A stretch of DNA of 64,000 nucleotides, taken from Amphiura filiformis. Its lineage: Eukaryota > Echinodermata > Ophiuroidea > Amphilepidida > Amphiuridae. Where the stretch lies: NCBI RefSeq assembly GCF_039555335.1, contig NC_092642.1, positions 16,087,208 through 16,151,207 on the forward strand, written 5' to 3'. Below the pieces are notes generated by a model. That model was given only the letters and a program-made list of their open reading frames with translations. It did no database searches and had not been told where the DNA came from. Made by a program: the position numbers and the translations under genes. Every line of letters starts with the position of its first letter. Position 1 is the first letter of the stretch. This document shows, piece after piece, positions 34,301-44,630 of the stretch.

Positions 34301-35450
34301 TTGGTCAAATGTGTCACGTGACCCACTCAAGGTGGGTCAAGGAGTGACACAATGATCCACTAAGTGTGTCACATGACTCACTGACCCACTAAATGAGTTG
34401 GTTGACTCACTTCAAGTGTGTCATTTGACTTACTTGACCCAATAATGAGTTGGTTGACTCACTTCAAGTGTGTCATTTGACTCACATTAATCGTAAAGGG
34501 GGTCACCAGGCGGACAAAATGAATACTCACGTAGGTGAGTCACGTGACCAACATAAGTTTTGTATGGGTCCATCGCAAGCTGGAAGTCATAGGAGGCCGA
34601 TTATAATATAAACTGGTAAAATAAAACCAAGTTGCCTGATTTTATGCATTTTGGCGGCCATTTTGAAAATTCAAGGTCAAGGCGACCATTTGGGTTTTTT
34701 TAAGTTGTTCAGTTGAATTTGTCATGTCAGAAAACATAACTAGACACCAAAATCATGAAAAGTGGAAACTCTTAACGATTTTAGTAAAAATGCACCTAGC
34801 CGAAAGCACCTTTGTCACATTTCTGACCATAGCTCCGTAATCAAAGGTCGCAGATAGGGCAAACTATACCTTTCTGGATTCCTTATAAACAGGCGGGTAA
34901 TTAATTTGGTATACTTCTTAAAAGATTTGGGATACTTTATAATTATGACCCCTGTTTGACCTTAATTGACCCCTACCGAAATGCCTGACACTTTGAAGAG
35001 GGCAGTCCAAGCCAAATTTGTTCAGTACCCTTCAGGCATGCCAAAAACACTTTCAAACCTTTGTTGTAAGATTTGGTCACGAAACAGCGCTGGTCCTCTA
35101 CTACAAGGTGGGTTTTCAAAAAAGATCCTTCAAAAGTAACATTTGCAAATATGCACTGGGCTAATTTTCATTAGCAAAATGTAAGTATTACTGCTAGCCT
35201 GGGATGTCAGCATGAGGGGACTATCTTAGGTCCTGGGTGGGGAAGTAATATGACATGTTGTTCCCATTTTTCTTTCGCCATTGCATGTTTCGTTTTACTC
35301 TCCTTTTCTAACCTATATTTGTCATATTTTTTTCTTCATCATGTTCATATAGGATCCCAAGGCAACGGTGCCTCGCATTATCTCTACCAATCCTGGATGA
35401 CAATGGCTATCTTCTTTGCATCCGTCTCGACGATTATTTATTTATATTAA
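25238..35450 (+). CDS. Gene A: modular surface protein, signal peptide + two novel domains + hydrophobic tail (spliced model)
   Basis: Four exons joined by GT-AG introns, 25238-25307, 30416-31000, 32224-32793 and 35353-35450, give 1323 bp, or 440 residues plus a stop, without a frame break. Order: signal peptide (residues 1-23), domain A1 (about 25-218), domain A2 (about 219-408), and a tail with GNGAS followed by a hydrophobic stretch that ends the protein. All introns are phase 1. The predicted product enters the secretory pathway and is anchored at the cell surface, by GPI or by a C-terminal membrane segment. The domain is not one I recognise. Gene B downstream is a paralogue with a longer domain set. 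Introns carry an inverted tandem array, a SINE, CR1-like tails and MITE relics. Missed small exons are possible. No transcript evidence. Confidence 0.75.
25674..25889. mobile_element. 215-bp MITE with 33-bp TIRs
   Basis: The left end ATGTGATGCGATCAAGCAAA and right end TTTGCTTGATCGCATCACAT are inverted copies (perfect except one base near AAATCAGCCGGAACTC / GAGTTCCGACTGATTT). Inserted into the left tandem array of gene A intron 1. A split copy of the same family is at 23113-24650. Confidence 0.85.
26166..26462 (+). mobile_element. tRNA-derived SINE
   Basis: The 5' part looks like a tRNA: A-box-like TGGTTACGGCCTTGG near 26171 and a perfect B box GGGTTCGATTCCC at 26218-26230. A body follows, then a tail with AAAGCGCTTTGAGG and AAAGCGCTATATAAATATC, a 3' end familiar from SINEs of many marine animals, then a TTTTATTTATTTTA tail. 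It sits near the centre of the inverted array of gene A intron 1. The internal polymerase III promoter words are intact. Confidence 0.88.
27231..30160. other. Gene A intron 1, remainder
   Basis: No coding exon could be supported in this part of the 5.1-kb intron. A fragment around 27380-27470 (AGGGGCGTAGCAAGAGC and G-rich flanks) and one around 29965-29985 (TACGCCCCTGGCC) are the words that mark many decayed transposons in this window. The rest is AT-rich with no structure seen. Confidence 0.4.
30168..30300 (-). repeat. CR1-like tail fragment upstream of domain exon A1
   Basis: AACAACAGGAATAGCAAAAT followed by AGACACACAATGAATTTGAG is the same sequence as at 31490-31560, cut off after GAACATCTTCAGTCT. 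The longer copies (31490-31741, 55960-56110) encode, on the minus strand, the C-terminal peptide typical of CR1-like reverse transcriptases. It marks the left edge of the duplicated block that carries exon A1. Confidence 0.6.
30416..31000 (+). CDS. Gene A exon 2: novel extracellular domain, copy A1
   Basis: Acceptor CTTTCCCCGTAG at 30415, donor ACGG|GTAAGA at 31001, 585 bp (195 codons), phase 1-1. The domain starts CSVGQRVVNRAG. Other hallmarks are a second cysteine in SCNG, SWQYWP, FKAIVFRQ, STWNIIGINDIPAS, YNIPTGDRIEVQTGDVIGIA and a final LQVSLSAEV. Alternating hydrophobic residues suggest an all-beta fold. The two cysteines kept in all five copies may pair. The exon has a five-residue VIVPP duplication near its end, missing from A2 and B2, which explains its extra 15 bp. 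The domain family is not recognised. The minus-strand open frame here is a shadow. Confidence 0.8.
31490..31741 (-). repeat. Decayed 3' end of a CR1-like non-LTR retrotransposon
   Basis: The minus-strand frame reads ...CWTQIVEQFTIKYCTSSLPS FKKHL..., a decayed form of the GPxLWNxLP...SLPSFKKxLK peptide at the end of many CR1/L2-like polymerases. Related fragments lie in front of exons A1 (30168) and B2 (55960), so the insertion predates duplication of these exons. Confidence 0.65.
32224..32793 (+). CDS. Gene A exon 3: novel extracellular domain, copy A2
   Basis: Acceptor CTTTCCCCGTAG at 32223, donor CGG|GTAAGA at 32794, 570 bp (190 codons), phase 1-1. It is nearly identical to A1 (offset 1808 bp) and the match extends into both flanks, from the 30237/32043 words CTACCAATTCATAG through CATCGCATCGCGCTGCG to the ACATGGGCAATTCCATGC downstream. 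It is therefore a recent tandem duplication of exon plus intron. Differences include NAISCNG for NVISCNG and FEIGNLEVGRT for SEIGNLEVGST. The conserved cysteines and the GDRIEVQTGDVIGIA core are kept. Confidence 0.8.
33133..33241 (-). ncRNA. tRNA-like pseudogene or SINE head
   Basis: On the minus strand the sequence has an A-box-like GAGTGGTCTAAGGCGCTGG and a B box GGGTTCGAGCCCC, with a start GTCCTTGTGGACGAGTGG like Leu/Ser tRNAs. The region between the boxes is enlarged by about 30 bases (TATAGGCCTACATGATAGAG) and the acceptor arms do not pair well (GTCCTTG versus TGCTCCA). It is thus a tRNA-derived pseudogene or SINE 5' end rather than a working tRNA gene. Confidence 0.55.
34309..34560. repeat. 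TGACTCA/TGAGTCA-rich simple repeat
   Basis: Short irregular tandem repeats built of GTGTCA(C/T)(G/T)TGAC, TGACTCACTT and GTTGGTTGACTCAC. Several TGACTCA or TGAGTCA heptamers (the AP-1 consensus) fall within 250 bp, together with CACGTGAC words. Whether they act as sites is unknown; the periodicity alone could come from replication slippage. Confidence 0.7.
35353..35450 (+). CDS. Gene A terminal exon: hydrophobic C-terminal tail
   Basis: Acceptor TTCATATAG at 35352, then 2 + 96 bp ending at TAA 35448-35450. The peptide is SQGNGASHYLYQ followed by WMTMAIFFASVSTIIYLY and the stop. Small residues (GNGAS) followed by a hydrophobic end with no charged cytoplasmic part are the hallmark of a GPI-attachment signal; a tail anchor is the alternative. 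The exon, its 250 bp of upstream intron and at least 260 bp of 3' sequence are duplicated at the end of gene B. Confidence 0.78.
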
Positions 35451-36880
35451 AATGACAGACTTTAAATTTTATGGGTGCATGAAGGTCATTCTAAGTGAGA
35501 AATTTCAGATGTTGTTTTGTATTGTATCTTTAAAAGATACATATTTCAAAAAGGAAATGATGCAAAGAATCCAACAAAGCACAGCAGATTTCTGACAAAA
35601 TGAGCAGTTCTTGCGAAAAACGCCAAATTTGATTTTACATGCCAATTTGTTTCATCCACCACAACCACTTACCTTAAATTACCAAATCGACAAAAACTGA
35701 ATAATATACGTACAAATCTAATTACTACTTTCTCTCTCAAGTTTTTGAATTAGAAACTTATACTATTTCTATACCTTAAAATATCCAAAAGTGGTCAAAA
35801 TTGTAAAAGAAAATCCTTTTTGACCTATATTTTTTAAACGAAGAACATTTCTCTAAAATTTGAGAAAGTAGTAAGTAGAAAGTAGTGCCTTTTGTATAAG
35901 TTTTGGTAATTTTAGGATAAAATTGTTACGATGGATGCAAAAATTGACATGGAAATTGCTCATTCTAGAGTGACCCTTCCTGCCCCTTAAGGACATGGTA
36001 ACATCTCATCCAGCTTTCCAGGAAGTGACCTTCGCCTGAGGCAATTGGTTAGATTCAAAGTGCTTGCTTATGTGATGGAATGATTTTCCAATACGATTTT
36101 GATATCAAATTGTACATTTTAGTAGATTGTGCAATCTTAAATTGCTATATCAAATTGAACATTTTGACATCTCATTTGTCAAAATCAGAGCATTTTAATA
36201 GTTTGGACCTTATACATGTTATAAAGCCAAACATTTCACCTTTGACCTTGTTGGGAATAGCCCAAGAACGGTACATCTTATAGATATGTCAAACTACAAA
36301 TTATCTGACTCCTTATGACTAGAGGAATGCTTTATAACACAATTTGAGTAAGTTTGAAATTTGACCCCGTGTAAAACTTGATGGCCTTTTACTCAAACCC
36401 CCGATGTTTGGGACTGGAAGCATTATATAGGGAGAAAGTGCATGTTATGCCGATTCCAACGATTGCAAGAAACCCTTGCTCCTAATTTTTTCCGACACCA
36501 ATTTTAAGGCAGCCTGTACTTACAAGTATGTGGCAAATTAATGAGCTGTTCCTATTATTTTAAGAAAACCGAGGTTGTGGAACAGTTGAAAACCATTACT
36601 ACGAGAATGTATTCTTAGTGTATCTTTTTATCATGTTAATACTGATTATGTACATCGGCAAATTTGTTTTTTAAACATCATTGCTGCAATATTTTGGTTG
36701 TTTTTAGATTACTTTTAGGGTGTAGTTTTTAATATCCAGTGTCATCAATCTTGTAATTTTAATCGGTTGTATGGGTAAATTTCATATTGTATATTTTATG
36801 TATGACTATGTGCATTCTCCTTTTTAATTTTAAAGCGCAATGGGGCATCTGCGATGCAAATTGTGCTGTAGAAATATTGG
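35451..36880. other. Gene A 3' region and intergenic DNA
   Basis: 35451 to about 35730 matches the sequence after the gene B stop (63604 to about 63866), including TTTAAAAGATACAT and CCACCACAACCACTTACC, and is probably the 3' UTR. No AATAAA was noticed in the shared part. Beyond it no gene or clear repeat is seen. Confidence 0.5.
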
Positions 36881-38890
36881 GTTATTATTATAGGTTTTCC
36901 TGGCCAATTTCGCAACTTGTGCGTTTGATTTAATAAAAGTGTCATTCGTTTTCGCGCAAGATTGAATGATCGCAACGAATCCCGATTTCTTTTTCGCATT
37001 ATGAGCAATCGATTTCATTTTAGTTCAATCAAATTAATGTATGATCAGAACAATTCATTATTGTGAATTCAATTTCGTTCTCGAATGTTTCAATTTCACG
37101 ATTAGACGTCTAATTTAAAGAAATAGGCAATCAATTTCGCCAAAGATGCACGGGGGACTGCGAAACGTTGTTAATCCTATTTTCAATTTCATGCATTGAC
37201 AATCTAATTAGCGAAAAGGAATTCAATTTGAAATTATACGCATTTTCAAGTATACTGACATAGGCCTATAGGCCCTACGTCTACGTTGCAGCAGAAAAAA
37301 AGTGAGTAGCCCTATGTAACACAGAATAAACACACAAATGTTTTAATGGGTAATGCTTGTAATGAGAATTATACAGTGTTCATTTATAAACACATTAACG
37401 CTTGCAAATACGAATACCAATGTAACATGTTAATATTGTTTTAAACACACGAACGCATTAAAATAGGCCTATGTTTAAACGTCGCTTAACACGTTCGAGT
37501 GTTAGCAATATTAACACTTTATCATGTCAGTTAAGCCAGTGGCGTAGCGTCATAGTGGCAGGGGGGGGGGGCACGTGCCTCCCAATCGATCTGAAATTTT
37601 TAAAAAAATCAGACAGGAAAATGGCCGAAAAACGGCTTGTGCCCCCCAATCAGACCCGGTGCCCTCCAATCATGGTCGGTGCCCCCCCCCCCTCCCCGCC
37701 GAATGAAAATTAATAAAATGTTATACTCTAGGCCTATATACAGATTTTCACACAATGAAATGGACACGAAATGGGTCTAACTATAAACAGGTTGTGATGT
37801 GAAGGATATGTTTAAATAAGTCGACTGTAAAATATGCTTAGCTATTTAATTTCTCGATGTTGTTTTGACTGTGTTCATTCAGTTTTTATCCTTATACGAT
37901 ACATATTATACAATTAAAAATACGAAGATTTAAAAAAAAAGACCTATCGTAAGAAGAAATAGCATTAACTTAAAGGAAGAGTTTCATTATATTTTTATAA
38001 TTATGATTAACTACACTGAGCTTGATTGAACTATGGGACATACATCACTTTATGGTTTCTGAACTAAACCGGGAAAAATGCTTTTAAATATTATAATTAG
38101 TTATAATTCATTTTCTTTTTACTAGGCCTATGCATATACGGCAATTTTAAACATTACTTAAAATATATTTTCCCTTCATATTTAATAGGCCTATAGCAAA
38201 GTGCTTGTTTGAACAATGTTGACGATACATATCATATCTAATGTTCAATATAAACACGATAAATAGCATTTTTATATTTGAACCATTGTCAAATATTTAA
38301 GAACTTCTGGATTTGATTCTGCACTATGCGAATTCGATTGAACATTTTTCCATTTTGATTCCCCATATGTGACTCCTCGCCACAACTGAGCCCGGATGTC
38401 GCCAATCATCATTTTTGAGATATTCAACCAAAATATTCTGCTTGAAATTAGCTTTAAAATGATGTATATCATGTCTATAGTACTTGACATTTAAGTAGTG
38501 AAAAATCAATAAAACAGTCAATAAATCCTTTCTTTCCTATTGTTTATTGTTAAGTTCGATGGAGCATATCTCAATAGTGGCACTGGCGACATCCGGGCTC
38601 AGTTGTGGCGAGGAGTCACATATATGAATTTGTATTACCAAATAGGCTCTGAATTCAAGGCCACGTGAATTTGGCTGTACAATTTGCGAATTTGGCTGCA
38701 CAATGTGCGAAATTGGGTGCACTATTTAGAATTTAGAATGCGTATTAAATGAAATAGATTGCACATTTGCTAAATTGAAATCGAGAATGCAAGCGTTCAT
38801 TCAATTTCGCGCGAAAAGGAATGACACTTATACTAAACTGAACGACCAAAGTTTGAAATTGGACGGGAAAACCTATATTATTATTATTTG
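36881..38890. mobile_element. TIR element, about 2.0 kb, with nested hairpin
   Basis: Left arm TATTATAGGTTTTCCTGGCC to about 36960 and right arm from about 38810 to GGGAAAACCTATATTATTAT are inverted (GTGTCATTCGTTTTCGCGC with GCGCGAAAAGGAATGACAC). The interior repeats ATTCAATTTCG-type words. It includes a fragment with CCAGTGGCGTAGCGTCATAG and long C/G runs (37540-37700). No transposase frame was recognised. Confidence 0.72.
38365..38627. repeat. Nested inverted repeat (MITE-like)
   Basis: ATGTGACTCCTCGCCACAAC at about 38367 is the reverse complement of GTTGTGGCGAGGAGTCACAT near 38603, and the following CTGAGCCCGGATGTCGCCA pairs with TGGCGACATCCGGGCTCAG. It forms a hairpin of about 260 bp within the larger TIR element. 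Confidence 0.8.
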
Positions 38891-38949
38891 TTAATACAAT
38901 ACCATTGGTTCTTTTTTTTTATCTGGTTGTAATATTGGTGTAAAAGAGA

Positions 38950-39140
38950 GAAGTCCAGTGTTGTAATGACTTGACTTGATGACTTGACTCGAGTCAGACA
39001 TAAGTCACGATTTTGTAGTGGCTTGACTCGACTCGAGTCAATGAGGGCAAAAAATGACAATGACTTGACTTGAGATAATTGGTAAATGACCTGCAATTCA
39101 CTCGAGTCACAACCACCTTGTTACTTGACTTGTGACTTGG
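38950..39140. repeat. ACTTGACTCGAGTCA simple repeat
   Basis: Irregular repeats of GACTTGACT, CTCGAGTCA and AAGTCAC. Several overlap the palindrome GACTCGAGTC. No coding potential. Confidence 0.6.
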
Positions 39141-39324
39141 TTCCAAGAAAAGTGGATGTAAGTGTGGTATGACGTATTATTTGGTGGTTGCATGTTGTAA
39201 TGCAATTAGGTGATTAATTTTTAGTGTTTGCTAAATTTATCTTTTGAAAAAAATCTTGTGATCAATTATTTTAATGTTTTTTTTACATATTTGTACATAT
39301 AAAATTAATGTTTATAAAGCAAAT

Positions 39325-39602
39325 AAATGTTTTTTCAACCCCAAAATAACATTCTGTTTAGAATGTTTTGTATCAATGTTTTTGGAATGTTATTAAAACG
39401 TTTTTATACCCTTTATATAACCCGACATTTAAACGTTTTCTGTAAAACATTTTTGTTTGCTGAGCAGTAGATTATCAAAAATGTTTTTTAAGGTTATGAA
39501 AACGTTTTATACTCTTACTATACCCTTTATATAACCCGACATTTAAAACGTTTTCTGATAACCTTTTGCGAATGATGTCGAAAACGTTTTGTGTTTGCTG
39601 GG
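39325..39602. mobile_element. GTTTGCTGGG/AACGTTTT MITE family, copy 4 (truncated)
   Basis: From TTTTTCAACCCCAAAATAAC to AACGTTTTGTGTTTGCTGGG. It is very close to 20384-20678, including TTTGTTTGCTGAGCAGTAGA and ATATAACCCGACATTTAAA. The left end is missing. Confidence 0.8.
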
Positions 39603-40026
39603 AAATGTGATATCTAAATGCTTTGTACAGAATAATAAATAGCTATAAATGTTAAACTGAAACCAGGAGATTATCACTTGGTATATTTGTATTCGTTGGC
39701 GAATTTGTTACGATAAGTTCGGACAAGCTATCAGTTATTGAACGTGTTGCAAATGGTTTTACCATTTCAATTCACAAAATATCATTTTTTTTTGACATTT
39801 GCAGAATAATGTAACAAATAGAACTTGTACTTTTGCCTTAGAAATTATGTAAGTAACACTCTGACATTGACTTGCACCTGTGATTGTAGACATAATTTTT
39901 CTAATTTATTGTTAAGTTAGTCAATTAAGCCAAAAATAATTGTTTGTTTGCTCTCCAGTGGGATATTTGGGGTGGGTCGGTAGGTCGGAAAAATATATAT
40001 ATATATTTTTAAATGACACACCACTG

Positions 40027-40709
40027 ATGTATAGACCTTTTTCCCTCTTTCCCATCATGCACTATTCCAGGGGGGTATGAGTGGAAACCTGCTTAAGGCA
40101 GCGGAAAAACCTGACGTCGCATGCCTTTTCGCTGGTTCGGGTATACGATACATATAGCAAAATGTCATATTGATCGCAAAATACATCATTTCCCCGGGGG
40201 AGTACAGAGTTATGTTCATTACATTCTGGAATACGGACATTTCGGCTGGTGCCTTCATCACAAAAAAGGAATCCCCGATAATCACGATAATGGCGCGCGA
40301 TCACAACACCTCCCTTTCGGGGGCAAAAAACAACATTTCTATGCCTTAGTGACATGGCGTCGTCGCCAAAAAAAGTTTCCTGCTATTGAAACCCAACTTT
40401 GTATACATTTTATAGACCTAATGGGGAAAAACTAATGACGGGACACGCAGTGATATTTAAAAAAAAATCTCTTACACAGATGTTCTGCATCGCTCCGTAA
40501 CTGCATCACTCGTGTATTCAATAATTGCATAATTAGTAACATCGATGGCCTTTACGATAATCCGCATATATGGAATCAGTATGCCCATATTAAGATAAAA
40601 TAATTGCAAAGGCCTGGCAAAGACCATCGGATGCACACGATCTATATGAGGTTGATGAACTACGTCATACCCCCTGGAATAGTGCATTGTGGGATAGAGG
40701 GGAAAAGGT
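40027..40709. mobile_element. TIR element, 0.68 kb
   Basis: Left end GACCTTTTTCCCTCTTTCCC and right end GGGATAGAGGGGAAAAGGTC are inverted. The match continues through GCACTATTCCAGGGGGGTATG and CATACCCCCTGGAATAGTGC, giving TIRs of about 45 bp. Open frames of about 100 codons inside it on both strands have no family resemblance. Confidence 0.82.
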
Positions 40710-42130
40710 CAATAGGCTATCAGCCTATAGGCAATGAGCATTGGTCATGTGGAAAGATAAATCAATACTTCGGACCGTCAAATACACACGAAACACCATA
40801 TAGAAATAGATCAATTAGGCTGACTAAATACTACTGTTACAGGCATAAGACGCGAAGTTTATTTTAAACATGTATGCAAAAACGGACAGTTATGAAAAGT
40901 TGTATGAGTTTATAGTAATGATTTTCTTCTTAACAAAATGTTGTTGGGCAAATTTAGCTTTGAAATGAAATTTACACACAGAAAAATTAATAAAACCAGT
41001 AAAATTAAACTAAAATCTAAAAAAACCAAAAAAAAAACCGATTTTGGAAAAGGGCCGACCCTGATTTTGGCCAATGTTGGGTTGGTCGGTGGAGGGCAAG
41101 CAAACGATTTTTTTACCTTATTCAGATATAGGAATTCAGGACCGATTCATAATTGTAATCGATGTCGAATATTTGATGCAGTAAGACACATTCTATTCAT
41201 TCAATTTGCTTCATGTCATTTTTATCTTCTAACAATTTTATCTTCTAACAAATGAAGAAGTATTTCACGTCGAATAAAATAGTATGTAGCAGACTTGTAT
41301 CAGGCGTTCGAACTAACTTGATGCCCAATGTGTATTGGTAGTACACATATGAATATTCATGAGTAAGTTTCATTATAATTTCTTTTAAAAGTGTAGATTT
41401 ATATTCCATTATTATTGCATGCTTCATGTTATATTAAAGGTCAGCGTCATCAACAATGTGTCATCTGTATTTTATTGCTTTGGTTGGGTTTGGCTACTTA
41501 CTTGACGTCATCTGGATCCTTGATCAAGGCTTTCTCTTTACTTTTTCTCTATTTATGCTCTTCATAGGACCCTTGTATAATCAATGGTAGAAGTAGGCCT
41601 ATCATATACTGGACTCTCTAAATTTTTTAGTCAGGTCAGTTGGCAACATGAGCTGGGGAGGAAGTGTGCCTTGTGGGGTGGGTGTGGTGGGCATTTTGCT
41701 TAAACACTATCCCTGCAGTGCACAGTATGCCTGGAGTAAAGTAAAGATAAGAAAGTCCACTATCTGGTCTCAACAATTCAAATGTCAAATAACTTTTTAC
41801 AAAGTTTAATATGATGGTAAAATAATAATTTTTTATTTCGAAAGAATAACTTTTGAAACAGAAATGTTTGGAAGATGCATGTGGCAAAGCTTCCATGAAT
41901 TTTACATTCACTAACTATGGACGCCAAAGGACTTGAAGCAAGTCTAAAACCTGGGGGCACTCAACATGTTGGTAGGTGTGTGCGGCTCGGAGCGTCAACT
42001 TTAAGAAATAAGAACTGATTTTCGGGCAAAATAGGGACTTGAAATTTCATTTTGGGGGGGTCTAGTGAACTAAAATCGGGCCAAATTATAGGCTGTGGAG
42101 CTAAAACATTCCATATTTGCCCAAATTTGA
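40710..42130. other. Intergenic stretch, nothing recognised
   Basis: Mostly AT-rich. A-rich runs near 41010-41040 and a G-run near 42053 are the only visible low-complexity features. No gene could be supported on either strand. Confidence 0.4.
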
Positions 42131-42132
42131 GG

Positions 42133-42500
42133 TTAAGGTGGTACTACACCCCTTGATAAATTTGTGATTATTTTTGCATTTTTCTCAAAAAAATAATAAC
42201 ACACTGGTAACAAAAGTTGTGTATATTATACATGTAGGGGCAAGGAATCCAGTTACTACACTGGAATTTCAGTGACTCAAGACAAGCGGTACGTTATTTA
42301 TGATTAGAAAAGAGGTACCGCTAGAATGTACCTCATTTCTTAACATATAATGAACCACTTGTCTAGAATAAGTGAAATTTCAGTGAAGTAATTGGATTCC
42401 TTGCCCTTTAATATACATAACTTTTGTTACCAGTGTGTAGTTATTTTTGAGAAAAATGCAAAATTAATCTAAAATTTATCAGGGGTGTAGTATCACTTAC
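42133..42500. mobile_element. TTAA-type MITE, 0.37 kb
   Basis: Left end TTAAGGTGGTACTACACCCC and right end GGGGTGTAGTATCACTTA are inverted. The inverted match includes TTGATAAATTTGTGATTA / ATTTATCA and AACACACTGGTAACAAAAG / GTTACCAGTGTG. The TTAA border and GGTGGTACTACACCC end are shared with the element at 49016-49267. TTAA target sites point to the piggyBac superfamily. Confidence 0.82.
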
Positions 42501-42984
42501 AAGACGCTGAGGCTAAAGAACCGGGGCTTGGTCCAAATCTGGAATGACCGGAGAGCCTGAAAAAGGGACCATTGACCGCCGCATACCCGTACCACCTTTA
42601 CATGTGAGTGATGGGGATCTAAACACGGGGGGGGGTTCTAGTTGAAGGTGTACGGGGATGTGCCACAGTTTTGGGGTATCTTTTCAGCGAGTTTGGTATA
42701 TCGATTGGTGGGTTTCAGTGGAGAACAATGCACCAATTGGGAGCATTTGGGTAAATTTGGGCAAATTTGTGTGCTTCTTGTGAAGACTATCTGTAGAAAG
42801 TCAGAATCCGAAAGTCTGCGTGGCACCTCCCTGTACATTTGTTTTTCGAAATACCCGTCCCCGGGATCTAAATCTTTTTTGAACAATCCAATTATAGGCC
42901 TAGTCATTATTATGTTTTGATGGATCCAAGTGTGTGAACATATATGATCCAAAATAATGATAAAATTGGATGCTTTACTTGCTT

Positions 42985-43510
42985 ACTTGCTTATTTCGGG
43001 TGGTTTTCCCGAACCACGACAGCTTTCCATATCCTCCTGTCCTGCATCGCCGTTCCCAGGTCCGATGCTTGTAGTCCAGTGTCCTGCTTGAGAACATCTA
43101 CATATGTAAGGGGTGGTCTTCCAGGGTTTCTTGTTCCATGTTTGGGTGTCCAGGTTATCAGATTGGCGACAGGTTCGCACTTACTCCTGTAGCAGTGTCC
43201 AGCGAAGCGTGTCCTCCTTTCTCTAATCTTCTCTGAGAGTCTTGGAAGATCTCCATACAGCTCTTTGTTGTTTATATGCTGCTTCCAATGGATGTTGTAC
43301 ACTGCCCTGAGCATTCGAGTGTAACAGCCGTCCAGCTCTTTTGATAGTTTTGGAGTTATGGTCCAGGCTTCGCATCCATATGTTAACACAGACTCCACTG
43401 TTGCACTGAAAACCCGCAGTTTAAATTTCTTTGGTAGAGCAGACTTCCAGATCTTGTTTAGGCTGTTACATGCTCTCCAAGCCGCTGCCTTACGTGTATT
43501 GGATGCTTTA
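42985..43510 (-). pseudogene. 3' fragment of an RTE-like non-LTR retrotransposon
   Basis: The minus strand encodes the thumb and C-terminal part of a non-LTR reverse transcriptase: KIWKSALPKKFKLRVF, ESVLTYGCEAWTIT, LDGCYTRMLRAVYNI, ELYGDLPRLSEKIRERRTRF and RNPGRPPLTYVD. These are the conserved words of RTE-like elements. The part upstream of the catalytic centre is missing, so this is a typical 5'-truncated copy. The frame from 43398 to 42991 is still open, pointing to a fairly recent insertion. Confidence 0.85.
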
Positions 43511-43511
43511 C

Positions 43512-43612
43512 GCCCAATATTTATTGGTCTCGCTATGAGTTGTAAAATATTAGACTCGACTACGTCTCGTCCAGTATTTTAAAACTCATAGCTCGACCAA
43601 TAAATATGGGCT
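43512..43612. repeat. Small inverted repeat (about 100 bp)
   Basis: GCCCAATATTTATTGGTCTC and GACCAATAAATATGGGC are inverted, as are GCTATGAGTTGTAAAATATT and ATTTTAAAACTCATAGC. It lies directly beside the truncated end of the RTE-like fragment. Confidence 0.75.
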
Positions 43613-43902
43613 CAATCGATCCAATTTTATATCAGTGGCGTTGCTAGGTGGCAAGAAGGCACGTGCCCTGGGCGCCGTATTAGGGGCGCCGAATTGGCGT
43701 CGGGGGGGGCGCGCCGAATCCACCCTGGTAAAATGTTGGGTAAACAATTCATAATTTTGTGAGTACTGATATAATATGTTGCCACAATTTGCGATTTGCT
43801 TCTTCCCTTTTGTCTGTTTGCATGAAAATGAACCGAATTTGGCCATATTGAAGGATTAATATTGCTACAAATAATGTGCATTGACATTTTTTGACCCCTA
43901 CC

Positions 43903-44332
43903 CCCATATTAAAACATGCTATTTACTACTAATAGCTAGATGTCATATTATAACATGCTATCTACTGCTGATAGCAAGATGTCATATTGAAACATGCCAT
44001 CTACTGCTGATAGCAAAATGTAATAATATAACATGCTATCTACTGCTGATATCAAAATGTTATATTAAAACATGCTACCTATAATGCTGATATCAAGATG
44101 TCATTAAAACATGCTATTTACTGCTGATAGCAAGATGCCATATTGCAACATGCTATCTACTGCTGATAGCAAAATGTCATATTGAAACATGCTTTCTACT
44201 GCTGAGAGCAAAATGTCATATTGAAACATGTTATCTACTGTTGATAGCAAAATGTCATATTGAAACATGCTATCTACTGCTGATAGCAAAATGTCATATT
44301 AAAACATGCTATCTACTGCTGATAACAAAATA
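43903..44332. repeat. 39-bp palindromic minisatellite, array 2a
   Basis: About eleven units of CTATCTACTGCTGATAGCAA plus AATGTCATATT(G/A)AAACATG. Period about 38-39 bp with frequent small changes. The unit differs from the gene A array by TCAT for TCGT. Interrupted at its right end by a mariner relic. Confidence 0.9.
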
Positions 44333-44630
44333 CAGGGTGCCCCCCCCCCCCAAAAAAAAAAGCCCCTCATTGAGCCCTCTTTTTCTCCTATTTCTGAAAC
44401 GTTGATTAAATATATTTTGGTATGTAAAGAAACCTTTAATCGTTAGCTTTAATAAACCAAAACAATTATTTCAATCAGCTCACAACTTTTGAATATATGC
44501 CCTTTTGAATAAAAAATACCCGTTTTTCACTCTGTCCACGGATAGCAAACAGAGTGGTTGGGATGGCTCATGCTGTGGAATGGCCTGCACGATCACCAGA
44601 CCTCACACCACCACTTGATTTTTTGCTGAT
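44333..44630 (+). pseudogene. Mariner-type transposon relic inside the minisatellite
   Basis: Starts with ACAGGGTGCC and a run of C then A, a common end of mariner-type elements. Near 44565-44620 one frame reads AVEWPARSPDLTPPLDFLL, close to the conserved transposase word RSPDLTPLDFFLW of mariner-related families. Only about 300 bp remain. It splits array 2a from 2b. Confidence 0.65.

Larger units (their letters stand above)
32794..35352. other. Gene A intron 3
   Basis: 2.56 kb. It contains a tRNA-like segment (33133-33241, minus), a TGACTCA cluster (34309-34560) and a decayed copy of the 17.2-kb MITE (about 34800-35105). No Calx-beta remnant corresponding to gene B was found. The last 250 bp, from about 35100, match the sequence before the terminal exon of gene B (63250-63508). 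Confidence 0.55.

Noticed and set aside
32794-35352. A Calx-beta domain in gene A equivalent to gene B
   Set aside because: No FS...E..G or DYTP...VDDD words found in any frame in this intron.
40121-40435. 104-codon frame and overlapping minus-strand frames
   Set aside because: All lie in a 0.68-kb TIR element; neither strand has transposase resemblance.
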